Below, in pieces: positions 34,792 to 42,426 of a DNA stretch of 64,000 bases. The stretch's first letter is position 1; every line of letters begins with the position of its first letter. The DNA is taken from the NCBI GenBank assembly GCA_963777485.1, contig CAVZQP010000002.1:1-64000 (forward strand). The letters are read 5' to 3'. The position numbers and the translations under genes were made by a program. Source of the stretch: Bog-473 sp963777485. Lineage in GTDB: Bacteria > Actinomycetota > Acidimicrobiia > Acidimicrobiales > RAAP-2. Under the pieces are notes generated by a model, which ran no database searches, was not told the DNA's origin, and saw only the letters and a program-made list of their open reading frames with translations.

Positions 34792-34799
34792 CTTCCGCC

Positions 34800-36020
34800 G
34801 TGACCACCGCCCCGGCGAATCTCGGAATCGACCTGCTCAGCGGCGAGTTCTACGGCCGCGAGCCGCATGACGCCTACGCCTGGATGCGGGCGAACGCCCC
34901 CGTCTACTACGACGAAGCCAACGACCTGTGGGCCGCCGCCAGCTACGCCGCCGTCAAGCAGGCGTCCGTCGACACCGATTCCTTCTCGAATGCCGGCGGC
35001 ATCCGGCCCAAATACCCGCCGCTGCCGATGATGATCGACTTCGACGCACCTGAGCACGTGCGCCGCCGCCGGCTCGTCTCCGAGGGCTTCACGCCCCGGC
35101 GCGTACGGGCGATGGAGGACCGTCTCCGCCTCGTCTGCGACGCCCTCATAGACAAGGTCTGCGAACGCGGCCGCTGCGACTTCGTCGACGAGCTCGCCGC
35201 CCCCCTGCCGATCATCATGATCGGCGACATGCTCGGCGTCGCCCCGAAGGACCGTGACGACCTGTTGCGGTGGTCCGACGACATGCTCAAGGGCCAGGGC
35301 TCGCCCGAGCCCGACGCCATGGACAAGGCGATGCACGCATTCATCGGGTACACCGAGTACATCAACCCGGTCCTGGCCGACCGCCGCGCCACCGGGTCCA
35401 CCGACGACCTCGTCGGAGTACTGGCGCACGCAGAGATCGACGGCGACTCGCTCGATGACGCCTCGCTCATCCACGAGACGCTCCTCATCCTCATCGGCGG
35501 CGACGAGACCACCCGCCACGTCATCAGCGGCGGGGTCGAGGAGCTGCTCGCGCACCCCGACCAGCACGAGAAGCTGGCCGCCGACCCCGATGGCCTGATG
35601 CAAGGGGCGGTCGAGGAGATGCTGCGCTGGGTGTCGCCGATCAAGAACATGGCGCGCACGGCGACCCACGACGTCGAGCTGGCCGGCGCGCAGATCCACG
35701 CCGGTCAGGAGATCCTGCTGCTCTATCCCTCGGCGAACCGCGACGAAGCGGTCTTCGACGACCCCGAGAGCTTCGACATCACCCGCAGCCCCAACCCCCA
35801 CATGGCATTCGGCTTCGGCGCCCACTTCTGCCTCGGCAACCAGCTCGCGCGCCTCGAGATGCGGGTGATGGTCGAGCGCCTCCTGGCGCGCCTGCCCGAC
35901 CTGCACCTCGCGGTGGACCGGGCCGAGCTGCCGAGGCGGAAGGCGAACTTCATCTCGGGCATCGAGGAGATGCCGGTGGAGTTCACGCCGACGGCGCCCG
36001 TGGGCGTCGGCCCCGTCTGA
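34800..36020 (+). CDS. Cytochrome P450 (actinobacterial steroid/lipid-type)
   Basis: 406 residues from GTG 34800. The I-helix oxygen-activation motif is ILIGGDETTRHVISGG, the K-helix E-x-x-R is EEMLR, and the heme loop is FGFGAHFCLGNQLARLEMRV with the proximal Cys. The N-terminus lacks a membrane anchor, as in soluble bacterial P450s. The sequence style (FDAPEHVRRRRLVSEGFTPR) is like the CYP125/142 group that hydroxylates sterol side chains, but substrate is not proven. The stop and the ATG of the next gene share a base (TGATG), so it is coupled to an SDR. Confidence 0.93.
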   Translation: MTTAPANLGIDLLSGEFYGREPHDAYAWMRANAPVYYDEANDLWAAASYAAVKQASVDTDSFSNAGGIRPKYPPLPMMIDFDAPEHVRRRRLVSEGFTPRRVRAMEDRLRLVCDALIDKVCERGRCDFVDELAAPLPIIMIGDMLGVAPKDRDDLLRWSDDMLKGQGSPEPDAMDKAMHAFIGYTEYINPVLADRRATGSTDDLVGVLAHAEIDGDSLDDASLIHETLLILIGGDETTRHVISGGVEELLAHPDQHEKLAADPDGLMQGAVEEMLRWVSPIKNMARTATHDVELAGAQIHAGQEILLLYPSANRDEAVFDDPESFDITRSPNPHMAFGFGAHFCLGNQLARLEMRVMVERLLARLPDLHLAVDRAELPRRKANFISGIEEMPVEFTPTAPVGVGPV

Positions 36021-36853
36021 TGGCCGGACCCGTCCCGGGGGGCATCGCCGGCTGGTCCATCCTCGTCACGGGCGGCGGCAGCGGCATCGGCCTCGCCACG
36101 GCGGAGCGCCTGGCCGCCGACGGTGCGCACGTGACGATCTGCGGTCGCACCGAGCAGAAACTCGCCGACGCGACGGCGCGGATCTCGGCGGTGGCGGCCG
36201 ACGGCGCCACGGTGCGTTACGTCGTCGCCGACGTCACGGTCGAAGATCAGGTCGTGGCCGCGGTGGCCACCACGAAGGAAGTGGCCGGGCGCATCGACGG
36301 GCTCTTCGCCTGCGCGGGCGGGTCGACCCACATCGGCTCGGTCCTCACCGCCGACGTCGCCGCGGTACGCGGCACGATCGACCTGAACCTGATGGGCTCG
36401 ATCATCTGCGTGAAGCAGGGCGGGCTCGCGATGCAGGGTCAAGACGTGGACCCGGCACGCGGCGGGCGCGGCGCCATCGTCCTGATGTCCTCGGGAGCCG
36501 GCCGCTTCCCGCATCCACACCTGTGGGCCTACGGGGTGGCGAAGGCCGCCATCTGCTTCCTGGCCGAGACCGCCGGTGAGGAGCTGGGCCCGCTCGGCGT
36601 CCGTGTGAACGCGGTGGCTCCCGGCATCATCGACGACGAACTGATGTCCTTCATCACTGCCGGCGGGCCTCTGCTCGACGACTACCTGGCCCAGATGCCC
36701 CTCGGTCGGGTCGGCACGGTCGAGGACGTGGCCGCGGCCGTCCGCTACCTGATCGGCCCGGAGTCGTCGTTCGTCACGGGCGAAACGCTGGGCGTGGACG
36801 GGGGCCACCACCTGCGCCGCGGGGCGGACTACTCGCTGCTGTTCGGGGGCTGA
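36020..36853 (+). CDS. Short-chain dehydrogenase/reductase
   Basis: 277 residues. The cofactor motif ILVTGGGSGIGLATAERLAA, the DVTVEDQV acidic position, CAGGSTHIG, the catalytic Ser in VLMSSGAG, Y-x3-K in WAYGVAKAA and RVNAVAPGIIDDEL define a classical SDR. GRTEQK after the second strand suggests NADP preference. It probably acts on an alcohol made by the P450 directly upstream, as in sterol or lipid oxidation; this is inference from coupling. Confidence 0.92.
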   Translation: MAGPVPGGIAGWSILVTGGGSGIGLATAERLAADGAHVTICGRTEQKLADATARISAVAADGATVRYVVADVTVEDQVVAAVATTKEVAGRIDGLFACAGGSTHIGSVLTADVAAVRGTIDLNLMGSIICVKQGGLAMQGQDVDPARGGRGAIVLMSSGAGRFPHPHLWAYGVAKAAICFLAETAGEELGPLGVRVNAVAPGIIDDELMSFITAGGPLLDDYLAQMPLGRVGTVEDVAAAVRYLIGPESSFVTGETLGVDGGHHLRRGADYSLLFGG

Positions 36854-36885
36854 GCTCTCGCGGGCCGGAGCGCCGGTACGGGGCG

Positions 36886-36900
36886 CACCCCTGCGGGGTG
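36886..36900 (+). terminator. Hairpin downstream of the P450-SDR pair
   Basis: CACCCC-TGC-GGGGTG forms a tight 6-bp hairpin 33 bp after the SDR stop and before the znu promoter region. No T run follows; the assignment rests on position and stem strength. Confidence 0.45.
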
Positions 36901-36978
36901 ATCGCGCCGCCCATTTGAGACGTTTCGACCTCGTCGAACTCCGACGACCGACCTCACTTGCCCTGGCTATCCGAAATG

Positions 36979-36995
36979 ATTACCGTTATGGTTAT
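36979..36995 (+). promoter_or_regulatory. Candidate Zur/Fur-family box at the start of znuA
   Basis: ATTACCGTTATGGTTAT is an imperfect 17-bp palindrome (6 of 8 paired positions), AT-rich in GC-rich DNA, and resembles Fur-family operators. It overlaps the possible start codons of znuA, so bound Zur would block both transcription and translation start, or mRNA is leaderless. The zur gene lies in the same operon, giving a zinc feedback loop. Confidence 0.45.
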
Positions 36996-37935
36996 GAAAT
37001 CGGGACCGATCCTGCACCGGCATCGGCGGACCAGCGTCCTCCTCACTGTGTTTCTCGGCGTGCCGGCATTCCTCTGGGGAATGCCGACTGCCTCCGCTGC
37101 GAGTGCTCGCACCCAGGGCTCACCCGTCAATGTGGTGGCGGCGGAGAATTTCTGGGGCAACATCGCCGCGCAGATCGGTGGGCGTGATGTGAAAGTCACC
37201 TCCCTGATCACGAACCCGAACGCAGACCCCCATCTCTTCGAGACCGATGCACACGACGCCGCGCTGTTGGCCCAGGCGCGAATCGTCATCGAGAACGGCG
37301 CCGGCTACGACACCTGGATGGGCTCCCTCTTGAGCGCTGACGGTGGCCAGCCCGACATCGTGAACGCCGCTTCGGTCCTCCACGTCGGCGGGAGCGATCC
37401 GAACCCTCATCTCTGGTACGACCTTCCTCGCGTACCGAGGGTCGCGGCGGCCATCGCGACGACCTTGACAAAGGTCGCACCTAAGGACGCCGCCGTGTTC
37501 CGGAAGAACCTCGCGAAGTTCGACGCTTCGCTGGAGCCGCTTGACGCAACGCTGGCCACGATCAAGAAGGACTTCCACAACGTGTCGGTGGCTTACACCG
37601 AACGCGTGCCGGGCTACCTTCTGGCGGACGCCGAGCTCGACGTCAAGACACCTCCCGGCTTTGCTCGCTCGATCGAGGACGGCACCGACCCAGGGGCCGC
37701 CGACACGGTGGCAATGCGTGAGCTACTCACGAACCACGACATCAACGTGCTCCTCTACAACGTGCAAACGGTCACGCCGGTCACATCGCAGATGCGTGCG
37801 TTGGCCGAGCAACACAGCATCCCGGTGGTCGGGGTGTCAGAGACGATGCCCGCCAACGCAGCCTCCTATCAGCAATGGCAAGAGTCGCAGATGGTGAACT
37901 TGCTCCACGCTCTGCGAGAGAGTCTGAGTCCATAG
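36994..37935 (+). CDS. znuA: Zinc/manganese ABC transporter substrate-binding protein (intact)
   Basis: 313 residues if ATG 36994 is used; ATGs at 36976 and 36988 are alternatives within the candidate Zur box. A signal peptide (RTSVLLTVFLGVPAFLWGMP, cut near TASA) precedes a TroA-fold protein. Expected metal ligands are visible: DPHLFETDAHD, DPNPHLWYDLPRVP, and the C-terminal VVGVSETMP. There is no long His-rich loop. It binds the metal outside the membrane and delivers it to the permease encoded at 38759. Closely similar in layout to the broken copy at 247-1176. Confidence 0.92.
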   Translation: MKSGPILHRHRRTSVLLTVFLGVPAFLWGMPTASAASARTQGSPVNVVAAENFWGNIAAQIGGRDVKVTSLITNPNADPHLFETDAHDAALLAQARIVIENGAGYDTWMGSLLSADGGQPDIVNAASVLHVGGSDPNPHLWYDLPRVPRVAAAIATTLTKVAPKDAAVFRKNLAKFDASLEPLDATLATIKKDFHNVSVAYTERVPGYLLADAELDVKTPPGFARSIEDGTDPGAADTVAMRELLTNHDINVLLYNVQTVTPVTSQMRALAEQHSIPVVGVSETMPANAASYQQWQESQMVNLLHALRESLSP

Positions 37936-37937
37936 AG

Positions 37938-38753
37938 GTGGCCGTCCACCGGGTCGAGCTGGAGAAGGCCACGGTTCGTCTGGGCCACCGCACCTTGTGG
38001 TCCGAATTGGACCTTTCCGTGTCCGACGGCGAGTTTCTTGCCGTCCTCGGGCCGAACGGGACAGGGAAGACGACGCTGTTGAAGGTGCTGCTCGGCCTCG
38101 TCCCTCTCTCTGAGGGAATCGTGCGCGTGAACGGCCGCCCGCCCTCGCGGGGCAACCCCGACCTGGGCTACGTGCCGCAGCAACAGGCCTTCGATCGTGA
38201 CCTTCCCATCCGTGGACGCGATCTTGTTCGCTTCGGTGTGGACGGTCACAAATGGGGCATCCCTTTGCATCGGCGCGCCATCAACCATCGCGTCGACGCT
38301 GCCCTCGAGGCCGTCGGTGCCGCTGCCTATGCCGAGGCGCCAGTCGGCCTGTTGTCAGGTGGCGAACAGCAGCGCCTGCGGATTGCGCAAGCGCTGCTCG
38401 GCGACCCCGAGGTCCTGCTGTGCGACGAGCCACTCCTCGCTCTCGACCTGGCCAGCCAGCGCGGCATCACGCGGCTCATCGACGATCGCCGCCGCAACGC
38501 CGGCACGCCCGTGATCTTCGTGACCCACGAGATCAACCCCGTGTTGCCCTACGTCGACCGCATCCTCTACTTGGTGCGCGGCCGATGGGCCATAGGCACC
38601 CCCGCTGAAATCCTGACCAGCGAGCGGCTGAGCGACCTCTATGGGATTGAGGTCGACGTGGTGAAGGTACGCGATCGCTATCTGGTCGTCAGCGCCGAGG
38701 ACGAGATGCCGACCGAGCCGGGCGCCCACGCGCACCACGACCACGCGCACTGA
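37938..38753 (+). CDS. znuC: Zinc/manganese ABC transporter ATP-binding protein
   Basis: 271 residues from GTG 37938, 2 bp after znuA. Walker A GPNGTGKTT, Q-loop VPQQQAFDRDLPIRG, signature LLSGGEQQRLRIAQALLGDP, Walker B VLLCDEPLLALD and the switch His VTHEINPVLPYVDRIL are all present. The C-terminus ends in a His-rich HAHHDHAH tail that could sense or bind metal. It powers import together with the membrane protein encoded 5 bp downstream. Confidence 0.94.
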   Translation: MAVHRVELEKATVRLGHRTLWSELDLSVSDGEFLAVLGPNGTGKTTLLKVLLGLVPLSEGIVRVNGRPPSRGNPDLGYVPQQQAFDRDLPIRGRDLVRFGVDGHKWGIPLHRRAINHRVDAALEAVGAAAYAEAPVGLLSGGEQQRLRIAQALLGDPEVLLCDEPLLALDLASQRGITRLIDDRRRNAGTPVIFVTHEINPVLPYVDRILYLVRGRWAIGTPAEILTSERLSDLYGIEVDVVKVRDRYLVVSAEDEMPTEPGAHAHHDHAH

Positions 38754-38758
38754 ACCCA

Positions 38759-39622
38759 ATGGGCATCGGCTACTACCTCCAGTTTCCGTTTGCACAGCAC
38801 TCGCTCGAAGCTGCCTTCCTCGTTGCCGTCAGTTGCGGGTTGATCGGACCGTTCGTGATCACCCGAACCATGTCGTTCGCAGTGCACGGAGCCAGTGAAC
38901 TCGCCTTCACGGGTGCCGTCGCCGGCCTGCTCGTAGCCGACAACCCGTTGGCCGGCGCCCTGGTCGGCGCATTGGTCGTCGCGGCTCTGATCGGTCTGTT
39001 GGGCCAACGTGCCTCGGAACGCGACTCGACGATCGGCGTCATCCTGGCCGCCGGTCTCGGGCTCGGCGTGTTCTTGCTGGGCTATTACCACGGCTATGCG
39101 AGCGAAGCGCTGAACATTCTGTTCGGCAACATCTTCGGAGTCAGCACGAGCCAGCTCGTGTTGCTCGGTCTCATCGCGGTGGCGGTCGCAGTCGTGCTGA
39201 TCCTGATTTGGCGACCGCTTCTCTTTGCGTCGATCGATCCCGACGTGGCGCGTGCTCGCGGGGTGCGCGTCGGCCTCATCGGAATCGTCTTCCTCTTCGT
39301 ATTGACGATCACTGTCACGCTGGCGGCACAGGTCGTCGGCACGCTCCTCGTGCTGAGCCTGGCCATCACCCCAGCGGCCGCGGCACAACGCCTCAGTGTC
39401 AATCCGGTCGTCATCACGGTGCTCTCGATCGTCATGGCAGTCGTCGCAGCGGACGGTGGTCTACTCCTGAGTTTCCAATTCGCGACGGTGAAGCCCAGCG
39501 TGCTGATCGTGGCCATCAGCTTTGGCTTCTACGTGTTGGCTCGGCTCGTTGGCCCGGTACTGTCCGCCGCACGACGAAACCGGGCTGTGGCGCCCGAACT
39601 GGCAGAGTTGACGCATGACTGA
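38759..39622 (+). CDS. znuB: Zinc/manganese ABC transporter permease
   Basis: 287 residues with about eight to nine hydrophobic segments, of the ZnuB/MntB (ABC-3) family. Recognisable segments are GLIGPFVITRTMSFAVHGAS, the coupling region LLFASIDPDVARARGVRVGL and LLVLSLAITPAAAAQRLSVN. It forms the transmembrane path for the metal. Its end overlaps zur by 8 bp, so all four genes form one operon. Confidence 0.93.
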   Translation: MGIGYYLQFPFAQHSLEAAFLVAVSCGLIGPFVITRTMSFAVHGASELAFTGAVAGLLVADNPLAGALVGALVVAALIGLLGQRASERDSTIGVILAAGLGLGVFLLGYYHGYASEALNILFGNIFGVSTSQLVLLGLIAVAVAVVLILIWRPLLFASIDPDVARARGVRVGLIGIVFLFVLTITVTLAAQVVGTLLVLSLAITPAAAAQRLSVNPVVITVLSIVMAVVAADGGLLLSFQFATVKPSVLIVAISFGFYVLARLVGPVLSAARRNRAVAPELAELTHD

Positions 39623-40025
39623 GCGCTCCGAAACGGCTCGACAAGGTCGACGGACCCGCCAGGGCGACGCGGTGCTCAACGTGGTGCTCGGATCTGACAA
39701 TTTCCGCAGCGCGCAGGACATCCATGCCGAGCTGAGGTCTGCCGGCGAAACCGTCGGGCTCACCACCGTGTACCGCCACCTGGCGCTCCTCACCGAAGAG
39801 GGTCGGCTCGACGCTCTGCAGACGGCCGAGGGGGAACTGGTGTACCGGCGCTGTCACAGCGACCAACACCACCATCACGTGGTGTGCCGGCTGTGCGGCC
39901 GGGGCACGGAGGTGGAACTGCCCGACCTCGAGCAATGGGCCGAGTCAACGGCGGCTGACCTCGGATACAGCGACGTCACCCACACGCTCGAGATCTTCGG
40001 GGTGTGCGCCGGCTGTCGAAGCTGA
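39615..40025 (+). CDS. zur: Fur-family zinc regulator (Zur) of the znuABC operon
   Basis: 136 residues. The DNA-binding domain contains SAQDIHAELRSAGETVGLTT and VYRHLALLTEEGRLDAL; the metal domain has HHHHVVCRLCGRGTEVELPD and the C-terminal CAGC pair. It represses zinc uptake under zinc-replete conditions and likely acts on the palindrome at 36979. Similar over its length to the element-borne Zur at 2029-2490. Confidence 0.92.
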   Translation: MTERSETARQGRRTRQGDAVLNVVLGSDNFRSAQDIHAELRSAGETVGLTTVYRHLALLTEEGRLDALQTAEGELVYRRCHSDQHHHHVVCRLCGRGTEVELPDLEQWAESTAADLGYSDVTHTLEIFGVCAGCRS

Positions 40026-40048
40026 CACGCCGACGGCGCGCCTTGTTT

Positions 40049-40939
40049 CTACGCGAGCTGGAACAGACCCGAGTCGATCACCGTCTCGCCGCGCTGGGTC
40101 TCCGTGCGGAAGCGGTAGGCGCCCTTCGCCCGGTCGTCGATGTCCCACACGGAAATGGTGAGCGTGTCACCCGGCATGGTCGGCTTGGAGAAGCGGGCGC
40201 GCATGGCACCGAAACGAGCCGGGTCCGAGGCGCACACCGTGTGCAGAAGACCACGACCGGTGAAGCCGTACGTGCAGAGCCCGTGGAGGATGGGACGATC
40301 GAACCCGGCCCGCTTGGCGAAGGTCGGATCGGAGTGCAGCGGGTTCCGGTCACCACTGAGCCGGTACAGCAACGCCTGGTCCGTGCGGGTCGTATAGGAG
40401 ACGACCTCGTCGGGCTCGCGCGTTGGCAACGGCTCAGCCGCCAGTGCGGTCTCATCGTCGCCTTCGGGGTTCCGCGGGCCGCCGAATCCCCCGGCGCCGC
40501 GGATGAACATCGTCGTGCGGGTGGTGAAGGCGAGGTCCCCCGTGCCGGCGTGTCGGGATTCGCCCTCGAGCACCACGACGCCGGCCTTGCCCTCGCCCTT
40601 GTCGTACATGCCGGCGACCTTGGACGTCACCGCCACCGTCCCGTCCGGCGGGATCTCGCCATGCAGGCGGATGCTCTGTTCCCCGTGCACGAGCATCGCC
40701 ATGTCGAACTCACCGATGGAGCGGATGCCGCCGCCGCCCTGTCCGACGATGGTGGTGAATGTGGGCAGGACGCGCTGGGTGACGCCTTGGGAGTTCTCGG
40801 TCGTGAGATCCAGTTCGAATCCGGTCGGGTCAAGGGTGCCGGCCCCCACACCGAGGGCGTAGAGCAGCGCGTCCTTAGAGGTCCACGAGCGCTCAGCAGG
40901 CTCCGATGTCGTTCCGACGGCTTCCGGGTTCAATGCCAT
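40049..40939 (-). CDS. MaoC-family double hotdog enoyl-CoA hydratase
   Basis: 296 residues, two hotdog folds. The second carries hydratase 2 motif RLSGDRNPLHSDPTFAKRAG, with catalytic Asp/His, followed by FDRPILHGLCTYGFTGRGLL. The first domain is degenerate, as in peroxisomal MFE-2 and the actinobacterial sterol side-chain hydratases (ChsH3 type). It hydrates a trans-2-enoyl-CoA to the 3R-hydroxy form. Start ATG 40939 with GGGGA upstream. Divergent from a MerR-type regulator 71 bp away. Confidence 0.9.
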   Translation of the reverse strand: MALNPEAVGTTSEPAERSWTSKDALLYALGVGAGTLDPTGFELDLTTENSQGVTQRVLPTFTTIVGQGGGGIRSIGEFDMAMLVHGEQSIRLHGEIPPDGTVAVTSKVAGMYDKGEGKAGVVVLEGESRHAGTGDLAFTTRTTMFIRGAGGFGGPRNPEGDDETALAAEPLPTREPDEVVSYTTRTDQALLYRLSGDRNPLHSDPTFAKRAGFDRPILHGLCTYGFTGRGLLHTVCASDPARFGAMRARFSKPTMPGDTLTISVWDIDDRAKGAYRFRTETQRGETVIDSGLFQLA

Positions 40940-40965
40940 TCCCCTACCTGCTTTCGCTCAACTAT

Positions 40966-41011
40966 CTTGACGTAGGTTGATGTTACATAGAAACATGTCA
41001 TACTTGTCAAG
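40966..41011. promoter_or_regulatory. Intergenic dyads between the MaoC and MerR-type genes
   Basis: CTTGAC (40966-40971) and GTCAAG (41006-41011) are perfect inverted copies flanking an inner dyad ATGTT (40980-40984) / AACAT (40992-40996). Each outer arm contains TTGAC, a -35-like sequence for its own direction. The AT-rich gap looks like back-to-back promoters with a central operator, probably bound by the adjacent regulator. Confidence 0.5.
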
Positions 41012-41457
41012 TGGCACCGACGACCGGGACCGGCACTGATCTGACCATCGACGAGCTCGCGGCCGCCAGCGGCACCACCGCCCGGCGTGTCCGCTCGCTG
41101 CAGACCCTGGGGCTGCTCCCCCACCCTGAGCTCCGGGGCCGGACCGGGCTGTACGGACCCGCGCACCGGGACCGGCTGGAGGCGATCCTGCGGCTGCAGG
41201 ACAAGGGGTTCTCGCTGGAATCGCTCGGCCTCCTCTTCGCCGCCCTCGATGGTGGGCGATCCCTCGCCGATGTCCTCGGCGTCGAAGGGCCGACGCAGAC
41301 CGGGCGCAATGCGGCCGAAACCGAGAGTGCGACCGACACGGCCGAGCTCTATGGCTTCGCCGACTTGCAGCCGTCGAGCTCGGCCAGAGGCCGCTCGCGG
41401 CAGCCGTTGTTGTCCCTCGTCCCGACCACCATGTGGGACGAGAGCGAAGCCTCCTGA
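41011..41457 (+). CDS. MerR-family transcriptional regulator
   Basis: 148 residues from GTG 41011. The N-terminal winged helix reads LTIDELAAASGTTARRVRSL, QTLGLLPHPELRGRTGLYGP, HRDRLEAILRLQDKGFSLES, the MerR pattern. A short effector region rich in Glu/Ala/Thr follows and lacks the cysteines of metal-sensing MerR proteins. It likely controls the divergent MaoC gene through the dyads in the gap; the effector, perhaps an acyl-CoA, is unknown. Confidence 0.82.
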   Translation: MAPTTGTGTDLTIDELAAASGTTARRVRSLQTLGLLPHPELRGRTGLYGPAHRDRLEAILRLQDKGFSLESLGLLFAALDGGRSLADVLGVEGPTQTGRNAAETESATDTAELYGFADLQPSSSARGRSRQPLLSLVPTTMWDESEAS

Positions 41458-41510
41458 GAGCGGGTCACACCGCCGGGACGGTTCCGGCGGTATGGACGCG
41501 GCCGGTCGAT

Positions 41511-42338
41511 ATGGTCGGGCTCGTGTCCGAGGAGCTGTTTGACGGGCGGCGCGGGGTGCCACTGCTCCGTTGGGGCGAAGCCGGGAGCGTGGGCGCTGAT
41601 GTCGCGGTGACGACACGGCTCGGTGGCGTGTCTGAGGCGCCCTACGACACGCTCAATCTCGGCCTGCACGTGGGGGACGACGCGGCCGACGTCGTGGCGA
41701 ACCGGGAGCGGGCGGCCGGTGCGTTCGGCGTGGGGCTCGGCGAGTTGGTGTTCGCCCGGCAGGTGCACGGAGCGGCGGCGGTGTTCGTCGGCCGGGCCGA
41801 AGCCGGGCGGGGCGCACGGGCGGAGGACGGTGCCGTGGCCGACGCCGACGTGCTCGTGACATCGACGCCCGGGGTGACGCTGGCGATCCTCGTCGCGGAC
41901 TGCGTGCCGCTCGCGTTGGTGGACCCCGTGGCGCGGGTCTTGGCCGTCGTGCATGCGGGATGGAGGGGGACGGCCGCCGGGGTCGTGGGTGCGGCGCTGG
42001 ACGCGATGGCCCGGGTGGGTGGCGACGCAGCGCGGGTGCGGGCGTGGGTGGGGCCGGGGGTGGCGGCGGAGCGGTATCAAGTGACGGACGAGGTGCGGGA
42101 CGGCTTGATGGGCGCCGTAGGGCCCGCCGTGTTGGACGACGGCGTGGCGCAGGCGGACGGGCCCGGACACTGGCTCGTCGACCTGGCCGCGGCGAACCGG
42201 CAGCAGTTGGTCTTGCGCGGTGTGCCGGGTGCGCAGGTCTATGACTGCGGGGTCACGACGGCCGACGAGCGCTTCTTCAGCGACCGGGCCGCCCGTCCCT
42301 GTGGCCGCTTCGCCCTGCTGGCGCGCCTGGTCGAATGA
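41511..42338 (+). CDS. pgeF: Laccase-domain (YfiH/PgeF) peptidoglycan editing factor-like protein
   Basis: 275 residues from ATG 41511 (GTG 41523 is possible). The family signatures are VTTRLGGVSEAPYDTLNLGL, the first metal His in FARQVHGA, the Cys in ILVADCVPLALVD, the His in VVHAGWRGTAAGVVGAA, and VYDCGVTTADERFFSDR near the end. PgeF of Escherichia coli clears UDP-MurNAc carrying L-Ser instead of L-Ala. The two genes that follow are murL and murD2, which act on the same nucleotide precursor, strongly suggesting a peptidoglycan role here. Purine nucleoside and polyphenol oxidase activities have also been reported for the family. Confidence 0.88.
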   Translation: MVGLVSEELFDGRRGVPLLRWGEAGSVGADVAVTTRLGGVSEAPYDTLNLGLHVGDDAADVVANRERAAGAFGVGLGELVFARQVHGAAAVFVGRAEAGRGARAEDGAVADADVLVTSTPGVTLAILVADCVPLALVDPVARVLAVVHAGWRGTAAGVVGAALDAMARVGGDAARVRAWVGPGVAAERYQVTDEVRDGLMGAVGPAVLDDGVAQADGPGHWLVDLAAANRQQLVLRGVPGAQVYDCGVTTADERFFSDRAARPCGRFALLARLVE

Positions 42339-42426
42339 GCAGGGGCTGGCGGGGCACGCACGGTCGGGGACGCCGTGCGCCGTAGCATGGGTCGGCCCCG
42401 CAACGTCGGGACGTCCTCTTTTTCCG

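Noticed and set aside
36854..36960. Possible riboswitch ahead of znuA
   Set aside because: Only a simple hairpin and the short dyad are visible; no conserved riboswitch core could be recognised.
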